From Clostridia bacterium (GTDB lineage: Bacteria; Bacillota; Clostridia; Christensenellales; CAG-138): a DNA stretch of 36,568 bases. The stretch covers positions 1 through 36,568 of the forward strand of contig JAUNJX010000021.1 of assembly GCA_030533005.1 (NCBI GenBank), in the 5' to 3' direction. This document shows, piece after piece, positions 24,025 through 30,154 of this stretch. Both the position numbers and the translations under genes were made by a program. The notes beneath the pieces are model-generated. The model was given only the letters and a program-made list of their open reading frames with translations. It was not told where the DNA came from and did no database searches. Each line of letters opens with the position of its first letter. Within the stretch, counting starts at the first letter, position 1.

Positions 24025-25140
24025 TTACAGGCCCAATTGCTCCGCCGTAAAGGTCTGCCCGTAGACAAGGTCATAGAAGCCGTCCACGTCCGCCATGAGC
24101 TGCGCTTGCGTATACAGGTCGGGATGCAGGTTTTGCACCGCCCAGCAAACGCCGAGGCATGCCGAAGCGGAGGGATAATCCCAAGGCTCAAGGGCGCTGG
24201 GGAACACATAGACCGCGTTGTTTTTGATCGCCGTGATATCCGCCCACGCGGGATCGTTCATAAGATCGTCTACGGTGTACTTGGCGTAGCTGGGGATCCA
24301 AATGACCTCGGGATCCCAGCCGATGATCTCCTCGATGGAGACCTCCGCAAAGTCGCCCGCCTTTTCCACGCCGGAGACCGCATTGATGCCGCCGGCGGTG
24401 TCGATGATCTCGGTCTGTATCATGGCGGAGGTGGCGACGCTAAGCTGCGAGCTGCTGCCAAGAAAGAGGACGCTGGGCTTTGCTTCGCTCTTGGCGCCGA
24501 TTTCCTTTGCCGCGGCGATCTTCTCATCAAAGAAGGCGTTGACCGCCACCGCGCGATCCTCAAGCCCCAATACCTGTGCTACGAGTGCAAGCGACGATTT
24601 GATCGTATCAAAGCTTTCCGTGTTGGGAAGCGCTACGACCGCCGGTACGCCGATCTGCTCGTAGGATTCCGCCTGATCGGCAAAGCGCTCGGGCAGGATC
24701 GCCACGAGGTTGTCGCCCAATACAGCGACGGCCTCATAGTTGATCTCCTTGCCCTTGCCGATCTGCGGCACGCCGTCCCAGTTCTCGATCACCAGCCCGT
24801 ACAGGCCGTTTGCCATCTGCTTATTGCCAAAGCCGGCGAGATAATCGCCGCCGCCACCCAACACGATCGCGGTGTTCAAGGAGGGGTTATGCGTGCCGAC
24901 GATCGCCGTCGCGGGCTGCGCGAAGGTCACGCTGCGCCCGGTAACGTCCGTCACAGTGATCTCCTCGCTTGCGGGTTCTTCGGGTTGCTCTGCTACGGGT
25001 TCTTCCACAGCGGGCGCGGGAGCGGGCTCCTGCGTTGCGGGCGCGGGTTCTTGTGCGACGGGTGCCGCGGGCGCTGCGCAGCCTGCGAGGAGGCAAAGGC
25101 ACATGATGGAAATCAGAATCCATGCAATCGTTTTTTTCAT
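24025..25140 (-). CDS. Substrate-binding lipoprotein, FecB/BtuF/MolA type
   Basis: A 371-residue lipoprotein: signal peptide MKKTIAWILISIMCLCLLAGC with lipobox cysteine C21, then an Ala/Pro/Glu-rich linker of about 40 residues that spans the wall, then a type III periplasmic-binding fold (DVTGRSVTFAQPATAIVGT opening, later GWDPEVIWIPSYA). The opening is that of FecB-like domains, which bind siderophores, cobalamin, haem or, in MolA, molybdate/tungstate. The start at 25140 is preferred to a longer form because it gives a perfect signal peptide. Ligand undetermined; context favours molybdate/tungstate. Confidence 0.88.
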   Translation of the reverse strand: MKKTIAWILISIMCLCLLAGCAAPAAPVAQEPAPATQEPAPAPAVEEPVAEQPEEPASEEITVTDVTGRSVTFAQPATAIVGTHNPSLNTAIVLGGGGDYLAGFGNKQMANGLYGLVIENWDGVPQIGKGKEINYEAVAVLGDNLVAILPERFADQAESYEQIGVPAVVALPNTESFDTIKSSLALVAQVLGLEDRAVAVNAFFDEKIAAAKEIGAKSEAKPSVLFLGSSSQLSVATSAMIQTEIIDTAGGINAVSGVEKAGDFAEVSIEEIIGWDPEVIWIPSYAKYTVDDLMNDPAWADITAIKNNAVYVFPSALEPWDYPSASACLGVCWAVQNLHPDLYTQAQLMADVDGFYDLVYGQTFTAEQLGL

Positions 25141-25322
25141 TCTAGGTAGTTCCCCTTTCAAAGTAAAAATAAAACGAGCGCCATCCAAATCCGCACGCAA
25201 CTGAGGCCACACCTACAGTCCGGCAAGATTTGATAATAGGCTCGTCCACCGATTATCCTTTTCTTCCCACGGTCAAAAAATATGAAGCATGCAAATCCAG
25301 CAAGGAGCTATGTCTTATCAGC
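25141..25322 (-). promoter_or_regulatory. Long structured leader of the FecB-type operon
   Basis: From the predicted start near 25322 to the ATG at 25140 the untranslated leader is about 180 nt. It contains a stem of GATAAT-N-GG against CC-N-ATTATC and several shorter pairings. There is no terminator with a T tract directly before the gene. Cobalamin-box, Moco and other riboswitch signatures known to me are not evident. It may be a regulatory RNA of unrecognised type. Confidence 0.35.
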
Positions 25323-25329
25323 GCCAACT

Positions 25330-25358
25330 ATTATACACTATAACGCGCATGCCGTAAA
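25330..25358 (-). promoter_or_regulatory. Promoter of the FecB-type operon
   Basis: On the minus strand TTTACG (25353-25358) and a perfect TATAAT (25330-25335) are 17 bp apart, between the MOSC stop and the lipoprotein gene. The FecBCD-like operon can therefore be transcribed independently of tupBC-MOSC. Confidence 0.6.
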
Positions 25359-25400
25359 GACGGAGGCCAAGAGTATACGATATCCCGTCCCAAAGCACGA

Positions 25401-25820
25401 TCATTGCGCCGTCGCGCGCATTTCGTCGCCCGCTGTAATAACGCCGCCGCAAATCACCTTCGCAAAGGCGAAGTTCTGGTAGAACAGGCAGGGCGGTTCT
25501 TGATGATAGCAGGCACAGTCCGCGTGGCATTCCTTGCCCACGCGCGCGATCTCGATCACCGCGTCCGCAAGCCTGAACCGGTCGCCCGCGTGCAGGGAGG
25601 CATACGCCAGTCCCCTTGTGACGATATTCGGGCCCACGCCCTTACAGAAGCCGTCGCTTTGCATCACCTTATCCCGCCACGCCCCGTCACAAAGGCTCAA
25701 CTGGCGCGCCCTGCCCGCGAAGCGATCCTTTTCCATGCCGTGCGCGCACAGCGCGGCAGAAGGCACTTCCTGCCAGATTCCCTTTTGGGGGCTTATGAAA
25801 AGCTTTTCTATATGGCTCAT
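25401..25820 (-). CDS. MOSC-domain protein
   Basis: A 139-residue protein built of one MOSC (Moco sulfurase C-terminal) domain: HGMEKDRFAGRARQLSLCD and GPNIVTRGLAYASLHAGDRFRLADAVIEIARVGKEC are characteristic. The C-terminal half is Cys-rich (ECHADCACYHQEPPC). Single-domain MOSC proteins are linked to molybdenum cofactor handling, including sulfur transfer or oxime/N-hydroxyl reduction in larger relatives. It follows tupC by 27 bases and belongs to the molybdenum/tungsten island. Confidence 0.85.
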   Translation of the reverse strand: MSHIEKLFISPQKGIWQEVPSAALCAHGMEKDRFAGRARQLSLCDGAWRDKVMQSDGFCKGVGPNIVTRGLAYASLHAGDRFRLADAVIEIARVGKECHADCACYHQEPPCLFYQNFAFAKVICGGVITAGDEMRATAQ

Positions 25821-25847
25821 CTTATCCTTCTTTATGTGCGGAGGGGA

Positions 25848-26525
25848 TCATAGTTTCCAATAGGTAAGGAACGATTTGGCTTCTTCGCTTTGCGGCGCCA
25901 GAAGAACTTGTTTGGCTTCGCCCCATTCGCAGACGCGGCCGTTGCAAAGCAGAATCACGCGATCCGCGCAGCGGGCGGCCACGGAGGGGGTATGGGTCGC
26001 AAAGAGGACGGTGCAGCCCACGTCATGGCTGTAGGAAAGCAGCGCGTCCTCCAACAGTATGCTGCCCGCCACGTCCGTGGCAGAGGTCGGCTCGTCCAGC
26101 AGCAGAAGATCGCGCCGCTTGACGATCATGCGGGCAAAGGCCATGCGCTGCGCTTCGCCGCCGGAAAGACGGCTGCCCCGCGTTTCGGCGTGTGCTTCCA
26201 TGCCGACCCGCGCAAGCGCCCGAAGCGCAAGCTGGTGCGCGTCCGGCCGGTCTTCGACGGCAAGCTCCACGTTTTTGCAGGTGGAGAAGCCGAAGCAATA
26301 GGGCTTTTGCGGCATGTAGCCTATTTCCTTCGCGTCCGTGGCTATACTTCCCGCATCGGGCGCCAAAACGCCCGAAAGCACGCGCAGCAGGGTGCTTTTC
26401 CCGGAGCCGTTGGGGCCGATCAGGGCGTATTTCAGCCCCGGCTCCAGATGCAGCGCGGGAATATCCAGCACCATTCTTGCGCCAAAGCTCTTTTGGATCC
26501 CGGTAATGGTAACCTCAGCGCCCAT
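25848..26525 (-). CDS. tupC: Tungstate/molybdate ABC transporter ATPase
   Basis: A 225-residue ATPase with Walker A GPNGSGKST (residues 37-45), Q-loop GYMPQKP, signature LSGGEAQR, Walker B LLLLDEPTSATD and switch ATHTPSV. Short length and partner permease indicate the TupC group. ATG at 26525 follows GGAAGGAG and overlaps the end of tupB by 11 bases. Together they form an oxyanion importer, tungstate being the usual substrate. No binding protein gene is adjacent. Confidence 0.82.
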   Translation of the reverse strand: MGAEVTITGIQKSFGARMVLDIPALHLEPGLKYALIGPNGSGKSTLLRVLSGVLAPDAGSIATDAKEIGYMPQKPYCFGFSTCKNVELAVEDRPDAHQLALRALARVGMEAHAETRGSRLSGGEAQRMAFARMIVKRRDLLLLDEPTSATDVAGSILLEDALLSYSHDVGCTVLFATHTPSVAARCADRVILLCNGRVCEWGEAKQVLLAPQSEEAKSFLTYWKL

Positions 26526-27246
26526 ATCGCTCCTTCCTGCCTCGTTGCTTTTTAAGCGGCATATCATCGCGCCCGCGCTCCTCGAGCGTCAGGGCGATGG
26601 AGTTGATGGCAAAGGAGATCAATAGCAGCACCGCGCCCAGCGCCACCGCAAATTCAAAATTCCCCTTGTTGGTTTCCAGCATAATGGCGGTCGTCATCAC
26701 GCGGGTCTTATACTGTACATTGCCGCCCACCAGCGACACGGCGCCCACCTCCGCGATGGAACGGCCAAAGCAGGTAAAGAGGATGGAGAAAAGCTGTCCG
26801 CGGCTTTCGTAGAGAAGGCAGCGCAGCTCGCACATGCGCGACAGACCCAGCCCGTATATGGTGTCATGGATCTGGGATGCGCGGGAGGCGGCGATGGACG
26901 CGCTCAGGCTCATGGCGATGGGCAGTATCAGCAGCACCTGCGCGATCACCATGGCGCTTACGGAATACAAAAGCTTATATTGACCCAAGGGGCCTGAGCG
27001 GGAGAGCAGAAAAAAGACCAGCAGCCCCGCGACGACGGGGGGCAGACCCATAAGGGTATTGAGTATGCGCATCAGCGCGCGCTTGCCCCAAAATGTACGG
27101 CTGCCCACCAGCATGCCTAACGGGATGCCTATGCCCGCCGAAAAAAGGGTGGAGAAAAAAGACATGCGCAGCGTCACGCCGATGATTTGGCGCAGCTCGC
27201 TGTTTCGTTCCAAGAGCATGCTTCCGATTTCGGAGAGAAGGTTCAT
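26515..27246 (-). CDS. tupB: Tungstate/molybdate ABC transporter permease
   Basis: A 243-residue permease with about 5-6 hydrophobic segments and the ABC coupling-loop motif around GLGLSRMCELRCLLYESRGQLFSILFTCFGRSIAEVGAVSLVGGN. The EVGA-x3-GGN element is typical of TupB. It transfers the oxyanion delivered by a TupA lipoprotein. tupA, normally the first gene of this operon, is absent here; a truncated lipoprotein at 36420 is one candidate. The Shine-Dalgarno is weak (AGGAT, about 12 bases away). Confidence 0.85.
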   Translation of the reverse strand: MNLLSEIGSMLLERNSELRQIIGVTLRMSFFSTLFSAGIGIPLGMLVGSRTFWGKRALMRILNTLMGLPPVVAGLLVFFLLSRSGPLGQYKLLYSVSAMVIAQVLLILPIAMSLSASIAASRASQIHDTIYGLGLSRMCELRCLLYESRGQLFSILFTCFGRSIAEVGAVSLVGGNVQYKTRVMTTAIMLETNKGNFEFAVALGAVLLLISFAINSIALTLEERGRDDMPLKKQRGRKERYGR

Positions 27247-27278
27247 CTTTTATGTATATCCTGTTTCAACATAGTTCC

Positions 27279-27307
27279 ATTATACAGAAAAAAGCGGCTA
27301 TAGGAAA
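27279..27307 (-). promoter_or_regulatory. Probable promoter of tupBC-MOSC
   Basis: A perfect minus-strand TATAAT (27279-27284) lies 33 bp before the tupB start. The -35 at 17-bp spacing (27302-27307, TTTCCT) is poor, so activation or a different -35 usage is possible. The -35 position abuts the foot of the hairpin at 27307-27345. Confidence 0.45.
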
Positions 27308-27345
27308 TGGGGAAATGAGATTTTGCACCCGTCTCATCTCCCCAT
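27307..27345 (-). other. Long stem-loop between the DUF1576 gene and tupB
   Basis: Fourteen-base arms (27307-27320 and 27332-27345) pair except for one A/C position and enclose an 11-nt loop. Neither side has a proper T tract, so a simple intrinsic terminator is doubtful. It may end the formate dehydrogenase transcript in another way, stabilise its 3' end, or serve as a binding site near the tupB -35. Confidence 0.5.
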
Positions 27346-27387
27346 GGGTCAAGTCATGTATGGAGGGCGCGGATAACCCGCGCGCTT

Positions 27388-28695
27388 CTAGGCGTCCGCC
27401 GCCTGTCCGGCGAGCTTTTCCGCCTGCTTGGTGGGAATATCCTTGCAAAGCGCGTTCAAAACCGGCACCATGGCCATGGTGACAAGGCCGGAGGTGAAGC
27501 CGCCGTTATAGACGTTGAAGCCAAGGTGGAAGGCGGCGGTGTTGAGCACCAGACACGCGTGCAGCGCGCCCGCTACCACGCCCCATATCACGCCCCAGCG
27601 GCCGGATACGGGCGACATGCCGCTTGCAAAGCAGAGGCCGATGACCCAGCCCGCCGTATTGAGCGGCGTGCCGGTGATAAGCCCCACCAGTACATAGCCC
27701 ACCATGATGGGTAGCACGTTTCTGGGGTGGGAGCCGTTGCCCGCCCAGCAGGTAAGGCAGAGCAGCGCGCCCACGGCGGGGCCTGTGAGCTTTGCGCCCA
27801 CGGCTGTAAAATACGCAAGCGCCATCAGACCCAGAAAGCCGTAGTTGATGAGCACGTTGCCCACGCCGTCCAGCTTGGTGAAATCACAGCCGTGACCCGT
27901 GCGCATGAGGAGTGTGCCGTAGCCCTTAAAGCCTTTGTTGAGGATCAGCCCGACGATGGCGCAGGCAACGAAGATCGCGCCGAGGAAAACGAGGAAGAAG
28001 CTATTGAAGCCGTCGCTTACGATGCTGTTGGTCGTAAATTCGATGCCCAGGGGCTTGAGCACGGCGTTTTTATAGATCGCCGCAAAAAGCATGGCCAAGA
28101 TACCCGCCGAAAGACCAACGTTGAACAGGTTGTGCCCTTGGTGCATGGTGGCCGCGTGGGCGGAAACGGGCGGGATCAAAAAGCCGAACAGGCCGCCCAC
28201 CACGATGGCGAGGAATATGCCAAGGGGCAGGGGGATGGATAAAAAGCGGTTAAAGAGCATCTCGCTTACGATAGGGGCAAGGGCTGTACCAAAGAGGGCG
28301 AAATGCGCGTGCTTGGTAAAGGGCTCCTTCTTTACGCGCGCATAGACCCATACGCCCAGCACAATGGGCCAGATGTTCAGGCAGTTTTTGCCGAAAAAGC
28401 TAAATCCCACCGTCAGGAAGAAAACGCCCACGGTCAGACCAGAAGCCTCCACCTTGGCAAACTTCAAAATAAGGATGGCGATCAGCCCCAGCATGCCCGC
28501 ATGGAACAGGCCGCCGTTGAGGCCGCCGACGGCCAGAGAATCCACCGTCAGGGACTGGGGGCTGGTCAAAATCGCCCCAAAGCCCTTGAACATCGCATCC
28601 ACCGGCCCGGTGCAGAAGCCTGCGACGATCATCGCCAAAGAGAACGCGAGAAAAAACAGATATAATACCTTGGAAGTGTTGTTCTTGGTCTCCAT
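27388..28695 (-). CDS. DUF1576 polytopic membrane protein, candidate anion (formate?) transporter
   Basis: A 435-residue membrane protein with about 10-12 hydrophobic segments, recognised as DUF1576. Conserved polar stretches within the membrane region are FFGKNCLNIWP, SAHAATMHQGHNLFN and the GNGSHPRNVLP segment, which look like ligand or ion sites. The function of the family is unknown. It is the last gene of the formate dehydrogenase operon, 17 bases after fdhD, with GGAGG ahead of its ATG. Context suggests movement of formate, oxyanion or another dehydrogenase-related solute. That is inference; family assignment rests on recollection of the sequence type. Confidence 0.7.
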   Translation of the reverse strand: METKNNTSKVLYLFFLAFSLAMIVAGFCTGPVDAMFKGFGAILTSPQSLTVDSLAVGGLNGGLFHAGMLGLIAILILKFAKVEASGLTVGVFFLTVGFSFFGKNCLNIWPIVLGVWVYARVKKEPFTKHAHFALFGTALAPIVSEMLFNRFLSIPLPLGIFLAIVVGGLFGFLIPPVSAHAATMHQGHNLFNVGLSAGILAMLFAAIYKNAVLKPLGIEFTTNSIVSDGFNSFFLVFLGAIFVACAIVGLILNKGFKGYGTLLMRTGHGCDFTKLDGVGNVLINYGFLGLMALAYFTAVGAKLTGPAVGALLCLTCWAGNGSHPRNVLPIMVGYVLVGLITGTPLNTAGWVIGLCFASGMSPVSGRWGVIWGVVAGALHACLVLNTAAFHLGFNVYNGGFTSGLVTMAMVPVLNALCKDIPTKQAEKLAGQAADA

Positions 28696-28712
28696 ACGTC
28701 AGTATAAACCTC

Positions 28713-29495
28713 CTAAATTAGCCTTTCGGGAACGCTGTATATGTTCATGCGTGCGCCGCGCGCAAAGCCGCAAAGGGTCACGCCGTATTCCCGCGCCATG
28801 TCGATGGCCGCGTCCGTCGGGGCGGAGCGGGATACGATCATGGGCAAACGCGCGTTGACGGCCTTGATGAGCATGTCGCTGGGTATCCTGCCGCTTGTCA
28901 TCATGAAGCACGCGGACAGCGCCACGCCGTCCCGGAGCGCTGCGCCGATCGCCTTGTCAAAGGCGTTGTGCCGCCCAAGATCCTCCATAAAATAGAGGAG
29001 CCTGCCGTCAGCGCCGCACAGCGCGCAGGAATGTACGCCGCCTGTGGCGATAAACAGCTCGCTGTCCCCCTGAAAGCTCTGCACCCGCTTTTGCACGTCC
29101 GCAAGCTTGAAGCGGACGTCCGCGTTTATCCGCGCAGCGGGATCGCCGCATACGGCGTAGGCCACGGGATGCTGCCTGTCCAGCGTCGTGGTCAGCGTGC
29201 GCACGGGTCGCGTTGCCTCGTCGTCCGCAAGGAAGGCGTCGTCGCGCAGCGTGATATGCGCCACACCCTCTACCACGACGAGACTTTGCACGTCCTCTGT
29301 AGAATGGATCACGCCCGAACTGCAAAGGTGCCCCAATGCAAGCGCGTCAAGATCCTGCTCCATGCACAGCAGCGTGATAAAATGCCTGCCGTTGACATAC
29401 ACAGGGAGCCTGTATTCGCACATCACGGTGTCTTCTACATCGGTATGTGTTTCACCTTGCAGGCGAAGGATACGGTATGGTTTTGTGATCGGCAT
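28713..29495 (-). CDS. fdhD: Formate dehydrogenase accessory sulfurtransferase FdhD
   Basis: A 260-residue FdhD homologue. FdhD carries sulfur from a cysteine desulfurase to the bis-MGD cofactor of formate dehydrogenase, which is needed for activity. Family motifs are TGGVHSCALCG (residues 151-161, with a C157-x2-C160 pair), EDLGRHNAFDKAIG and TSGRIPSDMLIKAV. The usual CxxC loop near position 116 has only one cysteine (AVCGDPAAR). ATG at 29495 is chosen because it gives 8-nt spacing from CTGGAG; an ATG two codons earlier overlaps the mobA stop. It lies between mobA and the DUF1576 gene. Confidence 0.9.
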   Translation of the reverse strand: MPITKPYRILRLQGETHTDVEDTVMCEYRLPVYVNGRHFITLLCMEQDLDALALGHLCSSGVIHSTEDVQSLVVVEGVAHITLRDDAFLADDEATRPVRTLTTTLDRQHPVAYAVCGDPAARINADVRFKLADVQKRVQSFQGDSELFIATGGVHSCALCGADGRLLYFMEDLGRHNAFDKAIGAALRDGVALSACFMMTSGRIPSDMLIKAVNARLPMIVSRSAPTDAAIDMAREYGVTLCGFARGARMNIYSVPERLI

Positions 29496-29500
29496 GGGCA

Positions 29501-30097
29501 TTACTCCAGCGTTTGCATGAACGCTTCATATTTTTCGCGTGTGTTGAGATTGAGAAAGAGCGACCAGTCGGGGTTAAACGTGCGCGCCTCCTGCTCGGGG
29601 ATATAGAGCGCGTCCACCTGTCTCAAAAGATGGTGCACCGAGGTTTTATCCGCCAGAAGGTTGCGCTGCACGGTTTCGATGATCCTGCGGTTGTAATAGG
29701 CGTGAAAGGGCTCGATCCACTCGCCGTAGCGCGTGACGCACGCATCCGCGGGCTGCGCTTCCAGCCGCGTCTGCATATGCTTGCAATATACCGGATCAAA
29801 GCAGGGCATATCGCAGGCCATCATGTAAACATAATCGCTTTTGGCAATGGACAGCGCGGCGTGCATGCCGGAAAGCGGCCCCTTGTCGGGGATGATATCC
29901 TGCACGGTGCGCACGGGCATGCCTTGATAGAGCATGGGGAGCTTTGTGACCACAATAATGTCGTCAAAGCAGGCGGAAAGCTTGGGAAGCAGCACCCCGA
30001 TGAGCCGTTGCTCCCGAATTTTCAAAAGCTGCTTATCAAAGCCCATGCGGCTGCTTCGGCCGCCTGCCAGTATAGCCGCTGTACCAAACGGTTTCAT
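29501..30097 (-). CDS. mobA: Molybdenum cofactor guanylyltransferase
   Basis: A 198-residue nucleotidyltransferase with the N-terminal LAGGRSSRMGFDK motif (residues 10-22), which binds GTP, and the Mg-site CDMP in YMMACDMPCF. It attaches GMP to molybdopterin to give MGD, the cofactor form used by the adjacent formate dehydrogenase. GTGAGG precedes the ATG. The fdhD start overlaps its stop, so translation is coupled. Its partner mobB lies at the other end of the cluster. Confidence 0.92.
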   Translation of the reverse strand: MKPFGTAAILAGGRSSRMGFDKQLLKIREQRLIGVLLPKLSACFDDIIVVTKLPMLYQGMPVRTVQDIIPDKGPLSGMHAALSIAKSDYVYMMACDMPCFDPVYCKHMQTRLEAQPADACVTRYGEWIEPFHAYYNRRIIETVQRNLLADKTSVHHLLRQVDALYIPEQEARTFNPDWSLFLNLNTREKYEAFMQTLE

Positions 30098-30115
30098 AGT
30101 ACCTCACGGAAACAT

Positions 30116-30135
30116 GCGGCGGGTTGCCCCGCCGC
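30116..30135 (-). other. Hairpin between fdhA and mobA
   Basis: Arms GCGGCGGG (30116-30123) and CCCGCCGC (30128-30135) close a 4-nt loop 20 bases after the fdhA stop. Only TGTTT follows on the minus strand, so it is at most a weak terminator. It may reduce expression of the downstream accessory genes or protect fdhA mRNA. Confidence 0.5.
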
Positions 30136-30154
30136 AAGCAGATGTGTGTGTTGG

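Noticed and set aside
25141..25322. Cobalamin riboswitch before the FecB-type operon
   Set aside because: The leader contains purine-rich pieces (GGGAAG, AAAGG) but not the conserved B12-box GCCACTG or the expected order of elements.
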